Positions 21,060 through 33,054 of a stretch of 64,000 nt of DNA are shown here, piece by piece. How positions within the stretch are numbered: the stretch's first letter is position 1; every line of letters starts with the position of its first letter. The notes under the pieces are model-generated. The model saw only the letters and a list, made by a program, of their open reading frames with translations. It did no database searches and was not told where the DNA came from. A program made the position numbers and the translations under genes. Origin of the DNA: Rhabdophis nuchalis (Eukaryota > Chordata > Lepidosauria > Squamata > Natricidae). The DNA lies in the NCBI GenBank assembly GCA_039707465.1, contig CM077643.1, forward strand, positions 246,927,919 to 246,991,918, written 5' to 3'.

Positions 21060-24000
21060 GTAAGTAGAGACCTCTCAGGGGGCTGGGGGAGAGGATTGGT
21101 TCTTTTTCACTCCAGAAACAACCTTGATGTGAAAATATTCAATAGTCAGGTGGCTAATAATAAGAGCGGTTTGGACAGATGATTAGAATTATGACGTGTT
21201 GTTGTAAGAAATTTATTAAAAGAAGAATGGTTCTGGATCTGGCCCATTGGCATACAAATAATTGGTTTTACCTACCTTCCATATTAGCGTGTGGTCTGGA
21301 CTCAGCATACACATGATTTCAACTTTATAGGGAATATCAGGAATCGAACAAATGATCTGACGGGTTGAAATAGTTTATAAGATGTTATAGAATCGCTGGT
21401 TCTGCTTATTTTGGGGGATAGTATTTGTTCATGGGGAATCCCTTCTGCCAAAGAGTTTCTTTCTGAGATTTATATCCTACTTATTTTCCACGTGAATCCC
21501 CAGTGTGTTTTTTGTTGCCGTTTAAAAATATAGAAACAACGACACAGGTTGCAACTTGAAAATTAAATCTGTACCTAAGTTATTGCTTAGGAGAGTCAGG
21601 ATAACAGCCAATAGTGGTTGTATCAAGAAGATCCTTCCTTGAGAGTGCATCCATTTTGAGACAGAAGGGTCATTTCAGATTTAAACATCATAGGATTGAA
21701 CAATAATGCACTTGCAATCATAAACACAGCTTTCAAGGAGCCAAACGCAAACGTTAACTGGATTCAACACGGCAGCCTAATACCCTCTTTATTATATAAT
21801 TATTTATTAACACTATTTACAGATCAGTCAGGTCTACAAGACTTTGCATCTCAAGCCCCTTCATGCATTGGATAGATCTGATTCCCCCCCCCCCGCCCCC
21901 AAGGCTGCAGTATTTAAATTATTTGTCTGGTATTGCAATCAAGGTTGTCTTTGAGTACTTGTACACTTATTTCCATAGAGGATTGCCTGATTGGTACATT
22001 TAAGAAAGGATATGCTTGGATGGAATTGTGTTGCTTGGAACAAAAGAAGTTTACTGGAGTTTGTGTCGTGTTTCTTTTTGTATCTGAGTGGTTGTCATAT
22101 TTCACACAGTGAGGTTGCTTCTTTGTGCATTTATTGCCTACTTTAAAAAAAGCATTCAGCAAGATCATTTCCTCCACTAGATTCTAAATGTTAATGATGG
22201 AACTCACTGGCTTCTGATATAAAACAAGTCAGATCTATCAAGACTTGGATAAACACACAGGCATACTTATGGGTTACATCCAATGGGCTACATTCAATAT
22301 TATGTGAGGAGACTTAAGAGAATATTCCTTGCAGAGAGGTTTATTGTTATTCATTATTATTATTTTTATAAATGACTTCAGGCAACAAACATATCCAATG
22401 CACCAGCCTCCTCCAATTTCCCCCACAACAACTCTGGGCTGAGATAGATGTTGACTTTCATGCCAAAGATGAGACTAGAATTCACAGTCTCCTGGTTTCT
22501 TGCCTGGTGCTTTAACCACTAGAGCAAACTGGCTCTTGGTTCCACAAAAATCTATAACAGGTTTAGAAAATGCATCAGTTTTGGGAGATACTTGTTTAAT
22601 CCAAATTAAGAGTCTCTTTATACTGCAGCAACACATAGACCAGTGTTTCTCAACCATGTCAACTTGAGGATGTCTGAACTTCAACTCCCAGAATTCCCCA
22701 GCCAGCGCTGGCTGGGGAATTCTGGGAGTTGAAGTCCAGACATCAAGTTGACAAGGTTGAGAAACACTGACATAGACAGACAAATAGATAGTAATATAAA
22801 AGGATTTTTAAAAAATAATTCAGTCAGAGGCATGTATGAATTACATGTTTTATCTCATTGAAGCAGTCGCTTTCAGGTTTTGTAGTAGATGGTGCTGATT
22901 TTCGCTAGTATGATTTTCACCTACACATTTGCCAATCAAACATGAATTGCTGTTTCCTGATCATCCAGGTTTTTCTGTCTTAAGTGTTAATATCTACCCA
23001 ACACAAAAGATTGACCTCTTGTTAACAAAGAGAGAAAAAAATCAACCTAGTTTTACAGTTCAATCAACAAGCTTAAGATCATCGTCTGAAATGGACCACT
23101 GCCTTCATACTTTAAAATCATGTAAACAGCATAGTTTCATAGAAGCTATACTACATTTTGCTAATATAGTATACAATTGGAGCTGTGGGGTTTGGGTTAT
23201 TTAAATTTTTCATTGTTTTTATTATTAAGCCCATAAAAAGGCCTATTCATCAGATACTTGATTTAATACAATAGAAGTCTATAATATTTTTAAAAAAACT
23301 ATATCCATTTGATAAAGAGAGAAATTCCTGGGCCTTTATTTTCTGTTCATAAAAGGTTTTATAGACTACGAAGATGCTTGCACAAGAATCTACCTCAAAT
23401 GTAAGAGCAGACAGTATCACATGATTCTTTATTAGGGTTGTATTTTCTAGCTATGTCGCCTTAATTGTTGCTAGACAAATGATTTCTAAGCTGGAAAGGG
23501 CATAATTAATTGCATTTTTTAATTTACTCTACAGAATAAAATTTATTATTCAACAGTAGACTTCCATTCTACGGAAGATGAAGAGTTACTTGAATAAGTA
23601 TTTTATTCAAAATAAAAGCCCTGTTTGTTCAAGTAATTCCTTTTTAATATCTTCCTTTATGCGATTCGTTCTTTTTTTCCTGGTGCTGTAGAATAATCAT
23701 TAAGCAAACTTTCAGGTTGGACTGTCACAGAGTACATGCCAATATGCGCAACAAAATTATACACGCTGATGTGTATAATCTTTATTATGAACCGCTCAAA
23801 CTTGGGAGAAGAGTGAGCAAGCCACAAAGATTATTATATCTGTACAATATTAATTGCCTGGAATCTACACCTATGATTAATATGGTGCAGACAATCATTT
23901 TGTTTGTGATGCTCTATGGCAGTGATGGCTAAACTTTTTTGGCTTGTGTGCCAAAAGCGGGGGGAGCGCAGGGGGGTCGTGCGTGGGCGTGCCACACCCA

Positions 24001-27000
24001 CAATGCTACTTGTGTGACCCCCTGCATTTGGCGCACTTTTTTCACTCTCCCCAGGCTCCAGAGGCTTTCTAGGAGCCTGGGGAAGGTGAAAACAGCCTCC
24101 CCCCCCACCTCCAGAGACTTCAGGAGCTTCCCTGAAGCCTCCAGAGGGCGGAAAACGGCCTCAAAAGAAGGCCTAAATCAGCTGGCCAGCGCACACCAGC
24201 ACGCTGGAGCTGACAGGGCAACGCCTTGCGTGCCGTAAGAAATGGTTCTTCGTGCCACCTGTGGCATCCGTGCCATAGGTTCGCCATCACTGCTCTATGG
24301 CAGCCAAACCTGGATTTTGGAAAGCAGGGCAGAAAAAATACTAACACTTTACGACTTTGATGCAAGAGAAGACTTTTGAGAATCCCATGATTGCCAACGT
24401 CCGATGACAGATATGGCAGAAGAAGAAGAAAGATAGTCAAGGAAACAAATGGATTACGGGATAAATCAGACTTCTCATATTTTGGAGGTCTTAGCAAGCA
24501 CTCTGCTTCCTTGAGAAGCCCACCATGATGGTAGAAAAGGAAGGAAAGAGAAGAGAAGAGGCTGATCAGCAGAAGTAACAGATTAACATAGTTGGAAGGG
24601 ACCTTGCAGGTCATCTAGTTCAACCTGCGGCCCAAGCAGGAGACCCTACATCTGGCCCTACCTACTCCAGTAAGGTGGCTATATAGGAACCCAGCCTGAA
24701 GGGTCCAACTGAAGAACAGATACTCTTAGAAAACTTAAATCCATGTCATCACTAAGAATCAATGCCAAGTTGTTAGCCCATCATCAGTTAACCACTTGGA
24801 CGCTAATAGTAGAAGAAATTCTTTACACTCTTTGAAATAATATTTCAGTATTTAAAATCTGATTCAGATTTGGGGTGGGTGGAGGGACAATAGGGAGAGT
24901 GATGAAATAAAGTAAGCAAACGAACCTGCAATACTTTTCAAAAATAAAAGCATATGCAATTTTCTAAGAGCTATCCATTCGTGTTTAATATGCTGGTTAT
25001 TTTATTTGCCCAGTGGATTGCAAAAGAATTTTTTTCTCCACTACTGAACTCTGAAAGAATTTTAGCTTCACATATTGTAGGGCTGGAAAATAAACTAGTA
25101 TTGTTGTACTTCTGATGTTCCAAATAGCGTTTACTTGGCTTTTGGCATCTATTTTGATGGTTTGTGGAAGAATGGCAGACTAAAGGAAGCTGCATAATAT
25201 TTATTTCCCAGAATTATAATTGGGAGAAGTTGACATCTGTTTTTAAGTTTTCACACATAACAGCAACACACACTCATAGGAATGGCAAGGAAAGGACAGA
25301 AGGAGAAAATTGACTTGAAAATGAAATATTAGTAGAATTTGCAGATTAAAATCACAAGAGTCAAAGATCAGAAAGTGCTTATGAGCAACTCTGGAAAACT
25401 TGTTTATTCTTAAATGCTCGGCTGATTACATGGTGTTCTTCTTGAGGGTCAAAGTATCTGTTGAGTTTGTTTGCTCTCTGTCCCCTGATAAGCTATGTTT
25501 TTCCAAACGTAGCCCTTTGGCGCCATCTACAGACAACATGGCAATCTCACTCTTGCAATCAAAGGCAGAAATTGTCCAGATTTTTCAGTTTTATCTTATT
25601 AGCTTTGTGATGGTGGCTTTGCAAAAGAAGGAAAAGAGGAAGAATTTTTGTGGGCTTGGAATTCAACAGCGACATTATATTTAGATATAGGAAGAAGAAT
25701 GCTTGGTCAAACTATTTGAGAAAATATTAATCAAGGTACCTAGCACCTTTCTTTTCAAGACTACTACTATGGGGACTGAAATAGTAATGCTCATCAGCTG
25801 ATAGCTTTCATTTAGTTGTCCCTGTATATGATGAATACCATACGTGCAGTGGTGGGATTCAAATAATTTAACAATCAGATCTCTGCCCTAATGATATCTT
25901 CAATCAACCAGTGCTCAGAAAGTTAACAACCGGTTCTCCCGAAGTGGTGCGATCTGGCTGAATCCTACCACTGCCTACGTGTGAAAGATTGTACTTGCAG
26001 ATGATCTGGGTTATACAACTCCCATAATCCTGATCCAACAGGGGCATGGTAGCTAGAAAAGATAATATTGTTTTGCAATGCAAAACACTATGCTGTCTAC
26101 ATTTAAATGTATGAGGTGGCATAATCATAGAAAGTAACTATTGTTTTAAGCTTTGTGCTTTCTCCAAAGAGCTCAAAACATTATTTGTACATCATTTTAG
26201 CCTCAAGAGAACCTAACAGAAAGATTAAGGAGAAATATGCTTATATTTCCAAATTAATCCAATGACTTCTGTCACACAATAAGTAAGATTTGCTCTTGAG
26301 TGTATTCCAATGTACCCTGACAAAGTAACCATTTTTACACGGAATTGTTTGTAGTATCTCAAAGTGTCTTGAGAAAATAAATAACAGAAAAAGAAAAAAA
26401 TAAGGTCTATGAGAATAAGTTACTTATCCAGAATGCATAATAAGATGAAGAACTGTACTTATTTTGCAATCATTTAAATCCAAACAATTGTAAGGGGAAA
26501 TTCATACAAACATACTTATGTCTTCTAGGAGATGCCACCAGATTTAAGCCCTTTAGAAAGTACATCTATGATTATGAAACAGAAATCACAAATGGTGTGG
26601 CTGGAACAGCAGATTCTCACAGCGGCTCAAAAATTAAGTGCAAGGTAAGAAAGGGGTAAGATCAAATATTTACAGATGGTCAGGCTATACATTTTTTAAA
26701 TATGCCAGCACCTTAAAACTATGTTCAAACATTTCTCTAGTAGATGGGAAATTCACATATGGCAGAGAGATCATAAACCTCCCAAAAAAGTAGCACAGAA
26801 AAAAAATCCTAATAGTGGTTATTATAACTGAGTTTAAATGGCTGATTTTAGCTAATGACTTGAGATCAGGGGTCTCCATCCTTTCCAGTTTGGAGGATGG
26901 ATAGAGATGGCAGTGGCGGGGTAGTGGAAGAGAGGGCACAGTTTCACACATGTGCTGCTTTCACAAATGCAGCTTCGTGCACATGCTCAGTCAGTTTGTC

Positions 27001-30000
27001 ACAAAAATCAAATCCAGAAAGCACACACAGATAACTGATTCAGCAGGATTCATTAACTTCTTTATATACATCATAACACATGAATAAATGTACAATACCA
27101 ACAGCAGATTCTTCCAACATGGTAGAAAGGAGAGATCAGTTTTCAGTTTCAATTCAGAGAGCAAACTAGATTAGTTCTCTTGCACAGACTCAGAGCTACA
27201 TAGGTAAGCCACACCCAGGCTCCATACATCTGGCATGGTTCTCTGTCACCAAATAGTTCCCACTGGCTGACCCAGTTGTCATGGCTATACATTGGCTGAC
27301 CTTGTTACCATGTCTCTGCCAGTTCATGAATAGTCTGACACTCACCCATCACTTCCACAGCCCAGATCTGAACAGGCTATGGCCTGGGACTAGGCAGCAG
27401 ACTGGTTAGGGACTCCTCCTCTAGATCTCATATGTGCTACATACAAAACACAGGTGTTTAAAGTTTATTCCTAACAACTTATTCCTGGCTAAAGCTAGAG
27501 ACATTTTCTGGTTTTTTAAAAAAAAATTATAACAAGTATAATTAACTCCTCTATATAAACAATGTCTTTGATCACAATCCCATCTGATCTGCACAGCATT
27601 CTAGTCAAAACTGGAAATGATCTAATGTATATCAAACGATGCCAGCAGATTGATGAACTGAAGCCCTGAATCCTAAATTTATTTAGTACAGCAATGGCAT
27701 GGGTGCTCCCCTCCTTCCCTGGGGTTAATTCCACTGCTCTCTTTTAAACATCTTAATTACTGCAGCTAAGTAATTAAGTAGCAAGATCCCCAGCCATCTG
27801 TGCACAGCCACACTGGAAAGTAGCAGTGCTGATCTGAAAACATCCTGCACGATATGCCCAAGTGATTCCAGACTAATTGGCTTCATAGCCAGTGTTTTAC
27901 ACCTTTAAACTTCTCTGTTTTCAGGTTGGGCTGGAAGTTCCACAACTCCATAATTTTGTCCTGAAGATGACCCAGTGTATCCTCGAAGAGGTGTATGGCA
28001 TTGATGCCCATGGGAAGGCTCTGTTAAAGAAATCGAAGAATTCAGATGATTTTACTGCTGCCATGTCCCAGTAAGAAAAAATCCTACCTAATTTTCTATA
28101 GGATTCTAATGCTAGCTAAATGTTTTCTGACGGGAGTGACATTGAATACTGAGCAATAAAATCAGAATAGAGCTGGAAGGGACCTTGGAGGTCTTCTAGT
28201 CCAACCCCCTGCTCCAGCAGGAGAACCTATAATATTTCAGACAAGTGACTGTCCAGTCTCTTCTTAAAGACCTCCAGTGATGAAACACCCACAACTTCTG
28301 AATGAAAGCCATTGATTCCACTGGTTAATTGTCTTCAATGTTAGGAAGTTTCAATATTCCTTAATATTCTTAAATATCCCAGGTTACTTCTCTCCTTGAT
28401 TGCTTTCCATCCATTGCTTCTTGTCTTACCTTTTGGTTCTTTGGAAAATAAGTTGAACCCCCTCTTCTTTTGGGGCAGCCCCTCAAATAGTGGAATACTG
28501 TTTTCATTGCAGTTGTATCTAAGGGTGGGCTTCAAAAATTTCAGCAATGGGTTCTCTGCTCGGTTGCTGGGTGGGTGTGGCCTAGTCGGCCTCCTGCACC
28601 ATGGTGGTGGTGGTGGGGAGTGTTTTCACCTTCCCCAGACTACAGAGGCTTTCCTCGAGCCTCTGGGAGGGCGAAAACTGCCTCCCTTGGGCTCTGGAGG
28701 CCTTCCAGGAAGTCCGCTTTTTCCCCCTCCCCGAGCCTCCATGAGGGTCCTGCACTTACCTTGCATCCAAAATAAGCCTTGTGGAGACTCCTGTGAAGGA
28801 TGTGGTGTGTGTGGTAGATGGGAGAGGGTGTGTGTGGTGGGTGGGGCGGGGGCCAGCCAAGGGTGGGATTTGGAGGTTCTCTGAACTGGCCATAATGTTA
28901 GCTACAGATTCTCCCAAACTGGGCCGAACCTGTAGCAGCCCACCCCTGGTTGTGTCCCAAAGGAAGAACCAGACAATGAACTGCACAGTTCTGTTGCAGA
29001 TAGCTTTTATCCTACACTCAGACATGGTGTGTCACTACAGCATTCTATAAGCTTTGAAGCAACTATAGCCTTATCTTATCCAGAAGCCTGCTTTTCTCAT
29101 ATCTTTAGTGATCATCTTTCTGATATTCTTCATGGAATCGGGGAAGAGTAATGGGGCAACAGTACTTAGACTCTGAGCAGAACATCAGCTGAACATCAAT
29201 AGTCTGGATCAGTGATGGGTTTCAAAATTTTTTAGAACCTCTTCTGTAAGTGTAGCCTGCTTTGTGGGAGTGGCTTGCCGGCCATGTGACTGAGTGGGAG
29301 TGGCTTGGCAGTCATGTGACTGGGTGGGCGTAACCAACTTGTAAAATGTGGTGAAACTCACTTAATAACACTCTTCCTTAGCAACCAAAATGTCGGCTCA
29401 GAAACTCTGGCATTTGAAGCACGCAAGTCTTAAAGCTGTCAAGTTATAAGACCCTTGCACCCCTAACCCTTTAGAGAGAGAGAAACCCCAGGGGTGTTCA
29501 AACTTTAAGACTTGTGGACTTCAACTCCCAGAATTCCTCCTCTCCCTCTTCATCTTGATGATGTGCAGACGGGCGGGGGGAGGGAGCTGGAACCGGTTCT
29601 AACGGCACTGTAGATTTGTGGAACTTCTTCTATAGAAGAGATTAGAACTGGCAGGAACCCACCCCTGATCTGGATGCTTTCATGATTGTCATAAAGCATC
29701 CAGCTGGAAATCTCTTTTGCAGGCATAGAGCCCCATGTAGGAAGGAAAGATTTTAGATTTCCAAACACCCGTTCATTTCCCCCCCCAAAAGTTGTGAAAC
29801 ACAAATTCGGGGGGGGGGGGGCTCCATTTTTGCAAGTCACCTATGAAAGAAATTTCAGGAAAACATGTGTTTTATTTATTTGTCTGCAAACCAATTGTTG
29901 GAAGAACAGTAACATTTCAAACAGAAGGTAGTTTGAAAACAGAGCTTTGCTAAACAATTTGGGACATGCAAACTTGTATATGGACAAGGAAGAATACTGC

Positions 30001-32956
30001 TCTTTGTTATGACAACCATTAAAACCATGTCACCAGCAATTGCCACAGTGTATTTTAAACAGAACCACATAAAAAGAGAGAAAGAAGAATTCTGGGTACA
30101 AATGGAGGGGAAATGCCCTGAGGCATTTCAGAAAAAAAATACTCCTTTTACAAGAAGGTTCCATTGCAAATTTAAAAAAAAATATTTTAAAAAAAGGAAC
30201 ACATTTTCTGAAATGCATTGGGCTAAATAAAACCTTAGGATTTCTCCTTCTCTCTTTTGTTTTCTTTATGCATCATGACATATACTGTAATATTTTCTTT
30301 TTTTTTTAAAGTAGATATGATCCTGGCAGAGATCCTACAATTTGGGGAGACGAGATATCTATATATTTTAACTATAACAAAGAAGTTTGTTGATAATGAT
30401 TTATATACTGTATATGTAATTCTATCATAGAGAATAGCTGGAGAGATAATATGCTAGGCATGGAGCTATTTTATAATGTAAAAGAAATTAGGGAAAATAT
30501 GACAATCGACTATTACACTTAAAGGTTTTAAAACTAATGTAGGACACTTTATAAGACTGCCTGGTGTGAACAGATTCGGTTCACAGAACAATATACTGCC
30601 AAGCATCATGATAAGATTGACTGAAGTGATTCATGAGGATAGTGCAAGCAATTGGTGCATTGTGAAACATACTTAAAAAGCTCTTGAAGATAGAAACAAA
30701 CCATAGCAATCCAAAATGCTTTGGAACCCCCAAATGGTAATAGATACTGGGGAATAGATCTAAGAACGAGATGGCTGGAAAAACAAACAGAAGACTATTG
30801 AAGACTATAGGGTTGGCTGGCATATGAAGAAATGTTAAACATTGCTTTTCTTTCTCTAAATATGTAATTTTTTTGTTTGGACAGATATGAGCTGAAAGTC
30901 AAAATTCAGGATGAGAGGAACATTGAGCTATACCCCGTGGACAACGAAGCTACCCATATACTCAACATCAAAAGAGGCATCGTCTCTGCTCTCCTTGTGC
31001 CAGCAGAGACAGAAAACAATATCCAAACATTGCCCATGGTAAAGAACATATCCATCCTGTTTTTCTTTCAATGAATATGATTACATATGGCTCAGTGACC
31101 CAGGCAAACTGTTGCCCCTGTGAGAAGTGGTTTTGGGGTCATTAAACTTCCTTTGGTTGACTATAGAGAAATGTGGTATTTTTGTCTTTGTAGGATACCG
31201 TATATGGAGAATGTGACAGCAGCGTTGAAGTAAAAAATAGAAAAAGCAACACTGCTAATTTAGCAGACATTGACATAACAAGAAATCTGAAATCTTGTGA
31301 GAACTTCAACCCTATCAGAGATTATGTCAGCCCAATTGCTTTCATTAAAGGCTGGGTAAGTACACGGAGCATGAGAGAAAATATGCACTATTTTGTGTTA
31401 TATGACTGAGATATACCACATTTTCCATAATCGCTATCATTCCAAAATTAAGCTATCATTTTATCAATATAATTTGATGAAATCTCCTTTCTTAGAGATC
31501 AAGTAAGAAGTGTTTTTTATGAGCAACCAAGTATTAAAATTATAAAAGGGAAATGCAAGTTTCTAGCAGGAGTCGTGATCTAAGATCCTCACTTTGTTTT
31601 GTTCTTGGGATTGGCCTTTCTAAACCTATGAAGTGGTTCACAACATGCAGAAGATCTCAAATTAAATGGGGACAGTCTGCCTAAAAAGTAAATCCTTTCG
31701 CTGCTTTTTTATTCCCTATGGGAGGGGGCATTCATCGTCCACCTGTGGCCTTACTCCCAAGTCGACCCTTATTCTTTAGCTGTTCCCTTCATCTTGCAAT
31801 TATGCAGATGCACACACTGGGAACAGGCTCCAGCTGTTCATTTGCCTTACTGATGTCTGACTCTGAAGGCAGCTGATAACTGGCATATGGCTCTGGCCCC
31901 CTCTCTGCCTCTGACACAGAGCCCTCATCAGAGCCTCCCCCAGATTCCAGGACTGGCCCATGTTCCTCCCCAACCTCCTCACTCTCTGAATCTGCTGCCA
32001 GCTCCACTGGCAGGCCACAACAGTTGTTTTTTTTTTAATTGTTGCTAATATAAATAACTGTTTACAGGAGATTGAATAGTAATAGGTATGGATTAAACTG
32101 GAATTTTATATGATTTTACCAAGGGATGAAGATCATTTAACTGTATATTTGTTATCGAAAATGAAATGCAGCAAAAGCACCTGAACAAAGCAATGCCCAT
32201 CCACACCGGCTCCCCAAAATAGATGACAAGCTAAACAAGTCTTCATAGAAATCATATTCTAGGGACAGCAGCCCTAATTGCTATTCTGGCCACTATAAAT
32301 ACACAAGGCCTGTTTGAAAATGACCCACCAGCTTTGGTAGAAGAAGGACTGAATGTTCCATTCTTCCTTTGCTCCGCCCACATTTGTACTAGAATGATTA
32401 GCAAGAAGGGAAATAGTCAGCAAGTCCAATACAGTATAAAAATGCATTTTTATACACCATTACAAGGTTTTGATGACCATATTCAAGGTGCTCCATGGCA
32501 CGGAGCCTAGCTACCTTTGAGACCGTCTACTGCCCCATACATCCCTACGACCGAGTCGCTCCCAGGGAGAGGGTCTTCTCCGGGTGCCGTCGACCGGGGA
32601 ATGCCGGTTGGCGGCTCCCAGGGGAAGGGCCTTCTCTGTGGTGGGCCCAACCCTCTGAAGCGGCCTACCTTCCGATCTCCGTTCCATCTCAGACCTCCGC
32701 TTGTTTCGCCAGCACTTAAAAACTTACTATTTTCATCGGGTCTGCCTAGCATGATCTACTCCGCACCCACTGTTTTATAACAAATCAAAGTTTTAATTTA
32801 TGGGTTTTTAAATTTAAATTTATTTTAAGCAGGGTATTGATTTAATTTAGTTATTATTTAGTAATATTTTGTATTTATGTATATTTAGTTTAAATCTCTA
32901 TTCGCCGCCCCGAGTCCCTTTGTGGTGAGATGGGTGCGGGTTACAAATGTGAATAA

Positions 32957-33054
<98 letters not shown>

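Larger units (their letters stand above)
28071..30884. other. APOB intron 4, repeat content
   Basis: Apart from the CR1 tail and two hAT MITEs listed separately, about 28949-29209 and 29668-30884 are unassigned. A run of 12 G lies at 29810-29821 and A-rich stretches at 30130-30200. I recognise no gene in it. Confidence 0.5.

Noticed and set aside
21101..21134. Alternative APOB exon 2 between TCACTCCAG and GTGGCT
   Set aside because: Its length is not a multiple of three and phase 1 meets a stop after five codons.
25692..25736. Alternative APOB exon 2: GAAGAAGAATGC... before GTACCT
   Set aside because: In phase 0 it reads [15 protein letters not shown], attractive beside human EEEMLEN, but exons 1 and 3 require phase 1, where it has a TGA stop.
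31789..32018. Two overlapping minus-strand frames, one acidic
   Set aside because: They lie within a dispersed LTR-like repeat and have no conserved protein features.
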